Counted from the stretch's first letter, positions 27,138 through 35,849 are shown. The stretch is 64,000 nt of DNA from Candidatus Heimdallarchaeota archaeon (GCA_018238155.1 JABCTZ010000046.1:1-64000), one strand, 5' to 3'. Notes: generated from the sequence alone by a model not told the origin. Translations and numbers: made by a program.

Positions 27138-27599
27138 TCAACAATAGATTATTTTACAATTTGTCAATATTTTAGCTAACACTTGATCTTCTAATGTATT
27201 TTCTGTGGTATCTACTACAAAAATCAATTTCGTTTTCAGCTTTTCATTATTTTTTGAAAGATAAAGCATTTCCTGATTTAGGAGACTTTTTGTTAGGAGA
27301 GTATCAATATTGCTTAAATTGAAATCGTCTACAATGATGGTTCCCTTTTGTTCTGTATAGGCCACTTTTTGAGTCCAATTATCTATACTAATTCGAATAT
27401 TAGTTTCTTTTTCAGGACCGATAAATAATCGAGAATCGATCTTGTTATCTTTGAGAAAAGAATCAAAATCCAAATATGAGTAATTGAAATCATTTGCTAT
27501 GTTAAAAGCAAAGAATTTTTCGAAACTTCCTGCAAGAAAAACAACCTTGTTTTCTGTGATGTTTATCTCATTAGCAATTTGTTCTGGATTTAGAGCCAT
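27138..27599 (-). CDS. Protein of unknown function with P-loop-ATPase-like layout
   Basis: 153 residues from the ATG at 27599; a GTG three codons upstream is the alternative. A hydrophobic strand 'NKVVFLAGSFEKFFAFNIA' sits where a Walker A loop would be, but the GxxxxGK[ST] sequence is absent. 'KGTIIVDDFNLSNIDTLL' looks like a Walker B strand, and 'TKLIFVVDTTEN' could be the sensor strand. The order fits a small AAA-like domain that has lost nucleotide binding, though this is only a reading of the pattern. No family is assigned. It lies in line with the minus-strand genes around it. Confidence 0.6.
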   Translation of the reverse strand: MALNPEQIANEINITENKVVFLAGSFEKFFAFNIANDFNYSYLDFDSFLKDNKIDSRLFIGPEKETNIRISIDNWTQKVAYTEQKGTIIVDDFNLSNIDTLLTKSLLNQEMLYLSKNNEKLKTKLIFVVDTTENTLEDQVLAKILTNCKIIYC

Positions 27600-27726
27600 T
27601 TTTTTCACAAGCTATTTCTTAACGCTTCTTTATCCTTATTATTAAATTATTTGATTTATTAGAACATAGCTTCAATAAAGAATAAAAAAAAGTAAGTGGA
27701 TATCTATATCAGGTCTTTCCTTGAAC

Positions 27727-28029
27727 TTATTCCACAATATTTGTACAATGCTGAGAAAGATCAGTACAGAGATCCAATATTGTATCTTTCATTGCTTGAA
27801 TCTGAATTTTATAATCTTTAATTTTAATAGCTTCATTGAATCCTTCATTATCTCTAGACATAATGCACATATAATCATCAACGAATTCCTTAACAGTAAA
27901 TCCTCTTGAAGAGAAAATACTTATAACATCAGAAAAAGATTGGAGTTTCTCTTGAATTTTAAATGTAATTGCACAAGGGAAATCGTCTTCAATACATTTA
28001 TTGTTTATTTCTGCCTTAATATCAATCAA
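27727..28029 (-). CDS. Small protein of unknown function
   Basis: 100 residues. It begins MIDIKAEINNK and has a probable alpha/beta pattern ('DFPCAITFKIQEKLQSFSDVI', in parts; 'GFTVKEFVDDYMCIMS'), then a long C-terminal helix ('NEAIKIKDYKIQIQAMKDTILDLC'). Four cysteines are present but not in zinc-binding pairs. No signal peptide, membrane helix or known domain is recognised. Base composition and codon use look like those of its neighbours, and no competing frame of this length overlaps it except a shorter antisense one. Confidence 0.5.
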   Translation of the reverse strand: MIDIKAEINNKCIEDDFPCAITFKIQEKLQSFSDVISIFSSRGFTVKEFVDDYMCIMSRDNEGFNEAIKIKDYKIQIQAMKDTILDLCTDLSQHCTNIVE

Positions 28030-28179
28030 TTTTTGCTATCCTTCCATTACACTTGCGAAATTTTTTCGCATTGTGTACATTAAACTATCTTCATTTCGAC
28101 TAAAAAGATTTCCTAAATAGAAATGATAATTTGGTAGATGTTAGAATAAAAGAAAAAAAAGGCATTTACATAAAACAAT

Positions 28180-29544
28180 CTATTCAATTGGATAGCCGGC
28201 ATTTTTCCATGCAGTCATACTTCCAAAAACGCTAGCTACATTTTTGTAACCATTTTTTATTAGCATACTTGCACCTGCTTTTGCTTTAAAACCTGAGTCG
28301 CAATACACACATATTTTTTTATCCATAGGGATTTCGGCTAATCTCTGAGATAATTCTCCCAGAAAGACATGATGGGAGCCTTTTATTTTTCCACTATCAG
28401 CAATACTACGACTTGTTCGAACATCAAGAATGAATATATTGTCATAGTCAATATTCCTATATAGTTCATGAACTGACCAAATATCTGTTTTGGATATTTC
28501 TTCCCCATTCATATACCATTCTCGAAATCCACGCAAATATCCAATTATATTATCGAAACCTAATCTTATCAAATATCGAACACTTTGCTCTATATCTTGA
28601 TGTGTACTTTTTATCAAAACAATTGGTTTATCATATGATAATAACCATAGTGCATAAGTTGGTAATCCGTTTTTCCATATACTGATTGTATTCGGGATAT
28701 GTCCACCGGCAAAACTTTCAGGTTCACGAACATCAATAATTTGTGCACCTTGAGCTATGAATTGCTTTACTTCTTTTACAGATAACGAGGGAGGTTGTAT
28801 TAGACCAGCCAAAATAGGTGGACCTTCCAAATTGAATTTTTCTAAAACGGTCATATGGGGTGCTATTTCGAATTTTTCTGTTGATTTGAAAGAAATGAAT
28901 TCTTCTTTGGATAACAATAACTTGGGATTCGTTTTCTTTTCGTATCCAATTGTCGTAAATGGTATTCCACTAATTCCTCCTCCACATATTGATCCTTCTC
29001 CATGAGCAGGGAGAACAATTGTATGATCACCTAATTTCAACAGTTTATTGAAAAGACTATCATGAAGCCATCCTGCTGCTTCCAATTGTTTTTTTGTATT
29101 TCTATAAAAATCAATTCTTCCAACATCTCCTGCAAAAAGAGTATCACCTGTAAAAACCATAAAAGGATAATCAGGATGGGCAGAATTTTTAATGATTATA
29201 GAAATGCTTTCTGGCGTATGTCCTGGTGTCTCTAGTATATTGATATTCATATCCCCAATTTTAAAGACATCTCCTTCTTTGACTGAAGTTCCATATTTGA
29301 ATGCCAATTTATTTCCGTGATAAATTATTGCACCTGTAGAGTTTGCTAGTTCTGGTGAACCATTCACAAAATCTTCATTTCTGTGTGTATCGAAAATAGC
29401 AACTAATTTAGCATCATTTTCTTGTAATAGAGCAAGATATACATCAATATCCCGTCTTGGGTCAACTACAAAAGCTTCTCCTTTTGAAGCAACAAAGTAC
29501 GAATTACTTGCAATTCCCTTTGAGGTTATTTTTTCAAAGATCAT
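28180..29544 (-). CDS. Metallo-beta-lactamase-fold protein with two rhodanese domains
   Basis: 454 residues from ATG. Residues 1-235 are an MBL fold related to persulfide dioxygenases/glyoxalase II ('NSYFVASKGEAFVVDPRRDID', in parts; 'ILETPGHTPESISI'; 'FTGDTLFAGDVGRIDF'; 'VLPAHGEGSICGGGISG'). The first metal motif, normally HxHxDH, reads 'DTHRNEDF', so two ligands are changed. The first rhodanese domain (about 260-350) lacks an active-site Cys ('VLIKSTHQDIEQS'). The second (about 355-454) has 'CVYCDSGFKAKAGA' with a proper catalytic Cys. Sulfur transfer by the last domain is likely; metal-dependent persulfide oxidation by the MBL part is doubtful. Confidence 0.86.
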   Translation of the reverse strand: MIFEKITSKGIASNSYFVASKGEAFVVDPRRDIDVYLALLQENDAKLVAIFDTHRNEDFVNGSPELANSTGAIIYHGNKLAFKYGTSVKEGDVFKIGDMNINILETPGHTPESISIIIKNSAHPDYPFMVFTGDTLFAGDVGRIDFYRNTKKQLEAAGWLHDSLFNKLLKLGDHTIVLPAHGEGSICGGGISGIPFTTIGYEKKTNPKLLLSKEEFISFKSTEKFEIAPHMTVLEKFNLEGPPILAGLIQPPSLSVKEVKQFIAQGAQIIDVREPESFAGGHIPNTISIWKNGLPTYALWLLSYDKPIVLIKSTHQDIEQSVRYLIRLGFDNIIGYLRGFREWYMNGEEISKTDIWSVHELYRNIDYDNIFILDVRTSRSIADSGKIKGSHHVFLGELSQRLAEIPMDKKICVYCDSGFKAKAGASMLIKNGYKNVASVFGSMTAWKNAGYPIE

Positions 29545-29641
29545 TTGTGAATGAACAACTCTTTTCTAATAACTATATTTTCTATCATTAAAAACAATAA
29601 TGCCTTATATTATAAGTTTTAAAAATATTATAAAGAAGAAA

Positions 29642-30358
29642 TTAAACCTCTATGGGTTCATTTTGATCTTCTTGTTCTGCTTCTTTTTGAATTACAGTTA
29701 TCTCACCAGAATATTCAAAGCTTTCAAATCGTTTTGTGAAAAGTTTAATCAGTAATGCTACTACATTTTTCGTATTACGAACACATTCTTTGTACTCTGT
29801 TTCATTATAAGGTAAAGAATCTAATTTCCATGAATCAACAAGTATGTCAGCGAGATATTGATCTATCGAATTATTGATATCATCAATTACTTTTTCTATA
29901 TCTGCACCAAACTCCTTGTCATGCATGAAAACTCTTCTTCTTAATCGTGTACCCCATAATTCTCCTTTGTGTTTTTGCATCAAATTAATTTTGCTTGTAT
30001 GATCAGTATTTGGGAGCTGTTGATCAAGATAGTAAGCTAAAATAGTTGTATCTAATAGAAACCTCAATTCATGCAGAGATGAATGATAGTATCCCCAATT
30101 TGCTAGGGATTCAATAACTGAGAATCGTTTTGTAAATGAAACCATTTCGGAATAAACAAGAGATCCAACAATCTTTGACTGGTTTTCGAGATGTTTTTCT
30201 TCGAAAGCCTCCAAATCCTTACTAAGGGTTTTTTTAATTTCTTTCCAAATTTTATAAGCAGAACCGGCGTTTTTTTTCGTTTCTTTCTCTGTTTTCCGTG
30301 ACGCTTTCACCCATTTATTAGTATTCATTCCAAATCCAAACATCATGAATCCATCCAT
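29642..30358 (-). CDS. Protein of unknown function, mostly helical
   Basis: 238 residues from ATG. The N-terminus is Met/Phe/Gly-rich (MDGFMMFGFGMNTN), followed by Lys-rich helices ('RKTEKETKKNAGSAYKIWKE') and a central helical bundle ('SFTKRFSVIESLANWGYYHS', 'HELRFLLDTTILAYYLDQQ'). The end is acidic (QKEAEQEDQNEPIEV). No signal peptide, membrane helix, metal motif or nucleotide-binding loop is seen. I do not recognise a family. It is divergent from ftr. Confidence 0.65.
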   Translation of the reverse strand: MDGFMMFGFGMNTNKWVKASRKTEKETKKNAGSAYKIWKEIKKTLSKDLEAFEEKHLENQSKIVGSLVYSEMVSFTKRFSVIESLANWGYYHSSLHELRFLLDTTILAYYLDQQLPNTDHTSKINLMQKHKGELWGTRLRRRVFMHDKEFGADIEKVIDDINNSIDQYLADILVDSWKLDSLPYNETEYKECVRNTKNVVALLIKLFTKRFESFEYSGEITVIQKEAEQEDQNEPIEV

Positions 30359-30534
30359 TATCTATATCGTCTTAGATTCTCTTTATAATTATAAGCTTAA
30401 TGCTAAAAATTCTTTGAAATAACAATCAAAATTAAAAATGAATTAGCGTTTTACTCTTTTTTCTTCGTTGCTAATCAACAAAATGTTTTTCAATTAATTA
30501 GATTTCAAATGTTAACTAATGAAGGTTTACAAAT

Positions 30535-31455
30535 ATGGAACTTAATGGAGTAGAAATCGAAGATACCTATTGTGAAGCATTCGAGGGAATTGTCTCGAGG
30601 CTTATGATAACACTACGAGACGAACAATTAATACAATACACTGCAGCACAATGCTCTGCTCTTCCATCAATTGTTGTAGGTCGAACAGAAGCTGCTATTG
30701 AAAGATGGGTACGTGGAGATGAAACTCCTGATAAAAATCACGGATTTATTTTGCAAGTATGGGGCAATTGGAATCCAAAGAAACCTGAAAAAAGTCTAAA
30801 GAAATTCTACAAGGAACTTGGTTTAAGAATTCGCCAGGGAATTCTTGTTGTACCAACAACGACTGTTTTCAATCATCTTTCAATGAGTAAGACATTTGAT
30901 ATGATGGAAAGTGTCGGATATTGTGGAGACATTTACCAGCAAGAAGTGGATTTATTTGGTCGTAAGATGATAAAAATCCCACTTATGATGGGTGATTGGT
31001 TTATTGAACAAGAAATTGGTTATCAAACTGGTGTTTCTGGTGGAAACATTTGGTTGATGTGTGATTCTGAAAAAACAGCACTAAAAGCTGGAAAGAGGAT
31101 TCTAAATGTTCTTTACCCTTTGGAAAATATCATTACGCCATTTGCCATCTGCAGTGCTGGTTCCAAAACAGTGTACGAAGGACAACCACATCCGGATATT
31201 GGTCCCACAACTAATCATCCATTTTGCCCAACTTTACGTGGGAAAATTAAAGATTTAAAGGTACCAGAAGGAGTAAATAGTATTCCTGAAATAGTTATTA
31301 ATGGTTTAACATTAGTAGATGTTCGAAGTGCTATGAAAGTCGCTATGAAAGAAGCATCAAAAGTTAAAGGTGTAATGAAAATATCTGCAGGCAATTTTGG
31401 TGGTGCATTAGGTAAATATCATATTAATCTAAAAGATTTGGTTGATGAGATGTAA
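30535..31455 (+). CDS. ftr: Formylmethanofuran--tetrahydromethanopterin formyltransferase
   Basis: 306 residues from ATG, close to the ~297 of methanogen Ftr. It moves the formyl group from formylmethanofuran to tetrahydromethanopterin, the second step of the methyl branch of the archaeal Wood-Ljungdahl pathway, in the cytoplasm. The N-terminus 'MELNGVEIEDTYCEAFEGIVSR' (read in parts) is the family hallmark. 'VWGNWNPKK', 'GILVVPTTTVFNH', 'DWFIEQEIGYQTGVSGGNIW' and the C-terminal 'KVKGVMKISAGNFGGALGKYHINL' also fit. No other pathway gene is next to it; the neighbours are an HD hydrolase and a SLOG protein. Confidence 0.95.
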   Translation: MELNGVEIEDTYCEAFEGIVSRLMITLRDEQLIQYTAAQCSALPSIVVGRTEAAIERWVRGDETPDKNHGFILQVWGNWNPKKPEKSLKKFYKELGLRIRQGILVVPTTTVFNHLSMSKTFDMMESVGYCGDIYQQEVDLFGRKMIKIPLMMGDWFIEQEIGYQTGVSGGNIWLMCDSEKTALKAGKRILNVLYPLENIITPFAICSAGSKTVYEGQPHPDIGPTTNHPFCPTLRGKIKDLKVPEGVNSIPEIVINGLTLVDVRSAMKVAMKEASKVKGVMKISAGNFGGALGKYHINLKDLVDEM

Positions 31456-31472
31456 TTATCTTTATATCTCTC

Positions 31473-32792
31473 TTATCTTTTCTTTGGTGAATATTCGTTA
31501 TCCCTTCCAAAGGTTTCTACACAAATTTTTGCTACATCTTGAACGTATTTTTTATCAGCAAATACATACATTCGCCACAAATCTTCATATGAATCTTCTA
31601 TTGCTTTAATGTCTGCAGCAGGATGCGGTCTCGCATTAAGTTGAGTGATCTTTCCTGAAGCATTTTTTATCAACACTTCTGCTTCTTTTAAAGAGGAAGA
31701 ACTTAAACAATGAATAATAACATCCGACTTATTTATTTTCAAATTTCTGTTCTTTTTTTGTAATCTATCAATAATCATATCTTCGATTTGATCTCTTTCC
31801 GGAGTTGGAGGATTGAATTTTTGTATAAAATCTTCACGACTTTTTCGCGAGCTTAGTGTTGCACTTGACAGGACATAGGCTCGTTTTAATAACTGTCTTT
31901 TTTCTACTCGTTCAATGAGGTTTCTAATTGACGATGTTTCAGGTCGCTCTTCTGGAAACCCTTTCAAGAATTGAAACAAGGTCCAATCATTCAAATTAAA
32001 CAAACTATCTCGAGTAAGAGTTCCTTCTTTTACAGCCATTTCAACTGCTTTTGATATCATTGCTCCCGAGGATAATTTGGCATGATGGAAATAGACTCTT
32101 TCGGTGAGAAAATATCGTAACCGTAATAGATGTAAAATTTCTGATCGAGCATCAGATCGTTCCATTCGGTTTTTAACAAAATTTAGTACAAGCTTTCCTT
32201 TTTCTACTATGAAATAACTTAGTACACGATTATCATAGTCTTTGTTAATACCTGTATGATAACAATCTCTTCGAATATAATCTAAGAGATCGGAGCAAAT
32301 AGTATCGTTGATTATTTGGCTCATCCAACTCTCTCCTCCTGTATTGATTGTTGGATCTTTATTTGTTAATATTTTAACTAACTTGTTTTTTATTCCCATA
32401 CTATTTAATTCATCACCTAACATTCCAACAGATAAATTACGCTTGAAATTTTCATCTTTATCATGTTTTTCGAAAATCTTCCGTTCATCTTCGAAAGTAT
32501 GGCCATATGGAACGTGACTAATATCATGAACTAAACCTGCAATAGCAATCAATTCTTCTCTATCAGAACCAATTTCATAGCCATTCAATCGCAATGTTTG
32601 AACTATTTTTTTAGCCAGAAAACTTGTTCCTAAGCTATGATCAAATCTGGTATGAGTTGCTCCTGGATAAACAAAGTGTGCTGTACCTAGTTGTTTTATT
32701 CCACGTAATCTTTGTACTTCGGGGCAATCAATGATTTTTCGTTCATTTTCTGTGAATGACATATCACCATGAACTGGATCTCGAACAATCAA
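31473..32792 (-). CDS. HD-domain phosphohydrolase, SAMHD1/dGTPase-like
   Basis: 439 residues from a TTG at 32792, supported by GGAG 10 bases upstream and by the typical opening 'RDPVHGDMSF'. The metal-binding HD motif is clear: 'THTRFDHSLGTSFLAKKI' supplies the first His, 'IAGLVHDISHVPYGHTFE' the HD pair and the next His, and 'LLDYIRRDCYHTGIN' the distal Asp. This layout matches the SAMHD1/YdhJ-type group that hydrolyses nucleotides or dNTPs. The C-terminal third is basic and less conserved. Control of nucleotide pools is likely; the exact substrate cannot be read. It is convergent with ftr, with 17 bases between the stops. Confidence 0.88.
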   Translation of the reverse strand: MIVRDPVHGDMSFTENERKIIDCPEVQRLRGIKQLGTAHFVYPGATHTRFDHSLGTSFLAKKIVQTLRLNGYEIGSDREELIAIAGLVHDISHVPYGHTFEDERKIFEKHDKDENFKRNLSVGMLGDELNSMGIKNKLVKILTNKDPTINTGGESWMSQIINDTICSDLLDYIRRDCYHTGINKDYDNRVLSYFIVEKGKLVLNFVKNRMERSDARSEILHLLRLRYFLTERVYFHHAKLSSGAMISKAVEMAVKEGTLTRDSLFNLNDWTLFQFLKGFPEERPETSSIRNLIERVEKRQLLKRAYVLSSATLSSRKSREDFIQKFNPPTPERDQIEDMIIDRLQKKNRNLKINKSDVIIHCLSSSSLKEAEVLIKNASGKITQLNARPHPAADIKAIEDSYEDLWRMYVFADKKYVQDVAKICVETFGRDNEYSPKKR

Positions 32793-32956
32793 TTTTTCTT
32801 TACTCCTTAAACTATTTCATTTTAAAATGGAAATAAGCGTAGCACTTTACTGTTTTTCAGCTATTAATCAATTGTTATTATATAATTTTCTTATTACTTT
32901 ATTATTTTACCTTAATCGAAAAACAAAAATAGTATTTTGCATAGATTACATTCATT

Positions 32957-33799
32957 ATGAGAAAATTGCAGATTGCTGTAATAGGAAGCAAATCACTTGA
33001 TTTAAATATTGAATATGATAAAGCAGCTTGGGATTTTGCTTATAAAATCGGCTTTGCTCTTGGAAGAACAATTAATGTTGCTGTGATTACTAGTGGAAAT
33101 AAAGGTGTAACAGAAGCAGTAACCAAAGGAGTAAATGATGCAGGTGGTGTCTCAGTTGGAATTCTTGCAGGTAACTATAAAGAACAAGGAAACCCCGATT
33201 CTCATGTAAATATTGTAACAACTTTTGATGGACACAAACATTGTTGGCCATTGATCTATTCAAGTGATTGTGTGATATCTATTGGTGGAGGAGAAGAGAC
33301 AGGAATTCAAATATCTTTAGCAGTAGATTTGGGAATTCATGTGGTAATTTATTCTAAAGCAGGAGGGATTTCCTCAGAAGTATTTACTTCGTTAGAACCA
33401 ACTTTTCAAAAAATGCGCTCATCTCAGCTGGTCTATCTAGTAGATGATGAGGAAGAAGCTATTGACAGAGCTAAGAAATTTGCTAAAGAGCGAGCAACCA
33501 AAGAAATATATGTAGATGATAAAATTAGTGTTGATATTTCCCCTCAAATGATAACTTTGTGTAAAAAAGAAACCATTGCTATTCTCTTGCTTCTTAAGAA
33601 AAAGAAAACCTTGTCACCCCAAGAAATATCTGATGAGCTTAAAATCCCATTTATGATGGTTCAATCTTATATGCAAGAGCTTGATAGTCATGAAATTGTT
33701 CTAGCAAAAAAAACCATTGCAGATGAGCACTTATTCTCCATTAATCAAGACAACGAACAAGTTCGTAAATTTTTACTCTTACTCGATCTTGAAAAATAA
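32957..33799 (+). CDS. SLOG/LOG-like Rossmann protein (TIGR00725-type) fused to winged helix
   Basis: 280 residues from ATG. Residues 1-175 form a Rossmann-like SLOG domain: 'LQIAVIGSKSLDL', 'VAVITSGNKGVTEAVTKG', 'VSVGILAGNYKEQGNPDS', and 'DCVISIGGGEETGIQISLA', which replaces the PGGxGT motif of LOG proteins with GGGEETG. Plain TIGR00725 proteins end here at about 170 residues. This one adds a ~90-residue C-terminus with an HTH: 'ETIAILLLLKKKKTLSPQEI', 'ELKIPFMMVQSYMQELDSHE'. SLOG domains bind nucleotides or their derivatives, so the fusion could be a nucleotide-sensing transcription factor; that is inference. Confidence 0.8.
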   Translation: MRKLQIAVIGSKSLDLNIEYDKAAWDFAYKIGFALGRTINVAVITSGNKGVTEAVTKGVNDAGGVSVGILAGNYKEQGNPDSHVNIVTTFDGHKHCWPLIYSSDCVISIGGGEETGIQISLAVDLGIHVVIYSKAGGISSEVFTSLEPTFQKMRSSQLVYLVDDEEEAIDRAKKFAKERATKEIYVDDKISVDISPQMITLCKKETIAILLLLKKKKTLSPQEISDELKIPFMMVQSYMQELDSHEIVLAKKTIADEHLFSINQDNEQVRKFLLLLDLEK

Positions 33800-33872
33800 T
33801 TTAGAACAAAATTATGAAAAAAATTGACAATTAAAAAGAGAAATACTAATACTATTTACTTTTGAGAAAGTA

Positions 33873-34571
33873 TCAGCTGTGTTCTCGTAATGAATTGACA
33901 GTATAAATTAAATCATCAGGATTGTCTAAAAGCTCCTTCAGAGCTTTTTCTGGATTTGTTTGTTCCTTCAAGTAACGAGTTGTTAGCAGTAGAAGGTCGC
34001 CTTTAAAGCCAATTACACCATGAATTGGCAATCCACCTACACGAGATACTTCCTTTACAGTAATATGGTCTGCTGGTAGTGTAATAACATTAGCAGAATC
34101 TGATAGATCAAATGCAATTGTTTTACAAGGAAGCTTTTCATCCCATTTTCCTAAAGCAGTTAGATAATTCTTACCAAGAGCCAAATAAATCAAATCGGGT
34201 TTTTCCTTATTGATAATTTCTTGGTAATCCTCAGGAATATTCAATAATTCTGCCCGATCTATGATTTGATCTTTACTCATATCAGAAAATGAACAGTTAT
34301 ATGGAGGTAAAAGATCATTCTCACCTATTATTCCAAAGCCGGCTGATACTATATAATAACAAACCTCAAAATGATTTCTTAACAACCTCACTGCAGAGTT
34401 TGTACTTAAATTTAAAGCTCCTCTATACAAATCCTTGGCAGTTTTTTTCATTGGAAATTTAAGTAATATTTGTTCACGAGACTCTTTTGATGGTATTTCG
34501 CTACAGATTGGTTGATGTGGATATTGAATAGATTTTGTTTTACTACAAGAAGCAAGAACTAATATTTTCAA
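33873..34571 (-). CDS. DUF6884-like protein
   Basis: 232 residues from ATG. The opening 'ILVLASCSKTKS' is followed by 'AKDLYRGALNLS' and 'CYYIVSAGFGIIGENDLLPPYNCSF'. This is the order seen in DUF6884 proteins: Cys-x-x-x-K at the N-terminus, a tract ending in SA[KG][YF]G, then PPY. A later strand 'PDLIYLALGKNYLTAL' fits an alpha/beta fold. Function of the family is unknown; a nucleotide- or base-related enzyme has been suggested by its resemblance to TGT-linked domains, but I cannot support that here. It is divergent from the V4R-roadblock operon. Confidence 0.62.
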   Translation of the reverse strand: MKILVLASCSKTKSIQYPHQPICSEIPSKESREQILLKFPMKKTAKDLYRGALNLSTNSAVRLLRNHFEVCYYIVSAGFGIIGENDLLPPYNCSFSDMSKDQIIDRAELLNIPEDYQEIINKEKPDLIYLALGKNYLTALGKWDEKLPCKTIAFDLSDSANVITLPADHITVKEVSRVGGLPIHGVIGFKGDLLLLTTRYLKEQTNPEKALKELLDNPDDLIYTVNSLREHS

Positions 34572-34738
34572 GTAAACACCCTGTGAAATTGTTAGCTTAA
34601 ATATCTTTTACAAAATAGATAACTAAATACTTTTTCCCTTAGAAAAGGGTTATTGGAAATTTACACTATAAAGTATTTATTTTTTCCACATATGCCTCAA
34701 GAGTCAACTATATATTTGAATAGTATACCAAAAAAGTG

Positions 34739-34746
34739 TTTAAATA
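34739..34746 (+). promoter_or_regulatory. Putative archaeal TATA box for the V4R-roadblock operon
   Basis: TTTAAATA is preceded by the purine-rich run AAAAAAG, which could act as a BRE. Initiation about 25 bases downstream would give a leader of roughly 40 bases before the ATG at 34810, which has its own GAGGT 6 bases upstream. In such AT-rich DNA a TATA-like match is weak evidence by itself. Confidence 0.35.
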
Positions 34747-34809
34747 AATTGATATTAGATATTTAATAGTAACGACTAAAAATTGTTCCAATAAATCTGA
34801 GGTTCGATT

Positions 34810-35361
34810 ATGTCTGATAAAGAATTTATTAACATAGAAAAACGCGGAATGATCAAAGTTGGTATCGCCCGTATGGCTTTATTTCCAATAAGCGATCTCA
34901 ACGCATTGTATGACAAACTTGTAGAACTCATCGGTCCTGTAGCAAATAAAGCATTTTATTTAGCGGGAGTAGAAGGAGCAACGACATTCGGAAATCCAAT
35001 GTTTGATAGAGATATCTTACAGAAGAACGAGTCAGGTTACAATGCAGCTGTGGAAGCTTATTCTCAAGCGGGATTTGGTAACTTCTATGTTAAGGAATTT
35101 AATTTTGATGAAGGCACTGCTTTTGTATCAGGAACGGAAACTTTTGAAGCTTCAGATGGGCAACGACAAATTGTCGCTCAAATAAGATCAAATGGTCACT
35201 GTAATCACTCAAGAGGAGTTTTCGCTGCATTTATGAGACTTGTTACAAATCGCAAAGATATGGAATGCGTTGAAGTTAAGTGTGAAGCTTTAGGAGATGC
35301 AACTTGCGATTTCAAAATTGCCCCAAGAAAGGTATTAGAGAGAGAAGATTTCATTTTCTAA
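34810..35361 (+). CDS. V4R (4-vinyl-reductase) domain protein
   Basis: 183 residues from ATG; GAGGT lies 6 bases upstream. The protein is one V4R domain: 'LNALYDKLVELIGPVANKAFYLAG' (in parts), 'VEAYSQAGFGNFYVKEFNFD', 'CNHSRGVFAAFMRLVTN', then 'ECVEVKCEALGDATCDFKI', with the conserved Glu-x-x-Cys and Gly-Asp-x-x-Cys positions that may bind metal or ligand. V4R domains share their fold with the Bet3 subunits of the eukaryotic TRAPP vesicle-tethering complex. It is the first gene of a two-gene operon with the roadblock protein: its stop overlaps the AGGAG of the next gene. The two products probably act together. Confidence 0.88.
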   Translation: MSDKEFINIEKRGMIKVGIARMALFPISDLNALYDKLVELIGPVANKAFYLAGVEGATTFGNPMFDRDILQKNESGYNAAVEAYSQAGFGNFYVKEFNFDEGTAFVSGTETFEASDGQRQIVAQIRSNGHCNHSRGVFAAFMRLVTNRKDMECVEVKCEALGDATCDFKIAPRKVLEREDFIF

Positions 35362-35375
35362 GGAGATTTTCAAAA

Positions 35376-35741
35376 ATGTCAAAAACACGCCAAAAATTAG
35401 AAGGTATTTTGGAAAGGCTCGGACAAAGAACAGATATTACTTCTAGCGCTATTGTAACAATTGATGGTTTGATGATGGCTTCTGTTCTTCAAAATAAAAT
35501 TAATTCAGATGCTGTGTCCGCAATGTCAGCAGCAATGATTGCTCTTGGTACAAGAGTAGGGAAAGCTTTGAATCAGGGTTCCATTGAACAAGTTATAGTC
35601 AAAAGTGAAAAAGGTTATACCATTGCTGTTGAATGTGGAAGTACTGCTGCATTAGTTGCTTTAACAAATAAAGATGCTCAATTAGGGTTAATATTCTTTG
35701 AACTTAAAAAATCGGTTTTAGAAGCTCTTTCAATGCTTTAG
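35376..35741 (+). CDS. Roadblock/LC7-domain protein
   Basis: 121 residues from the ATG at 35376; AGGAG at about 35361-35365 decides this start over an earlier frame opening inside the V4R gene. The whole protein is one roadblock domain: 'TRQKLEGILERLGQRTDITS', 'AIVTIDGLMMASVLQNKI', 'AMSAAMIALGTRVGKAL', 'EQVIVKSEKGYTIAVECG', 'AALVALTNKDAQLGLIFFEL'. Roadblock proteins such as MglB form dimers that regulate small GTPases. Paired with V4R in one operon, it may form a small complex acting on a Ras-like GTPase encoded elsewhere; no GTPase gene lies in this window. Confidence 0.92.
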   Translation: MSKTRQKLEGILERLGQRTDITSSAIVTIDGLMMASVLQNKINSDAVSAMSAAMIALGTRVGKALNQGSIEQVIVKSEKGYTIAVECGSTAALVALTNKDAQLGLIFFELKKSVLEALSML

Positions 35742-35849
35742 AAGCATAATTCATTTTCCATTTTAAAGTGAGTTCTTTCTAAAACATTTCAATTCAATTT
35801 TTAAAAAGCAAATAGATAAATAAAAAGAACAAAAGAGATATGGATCTCT

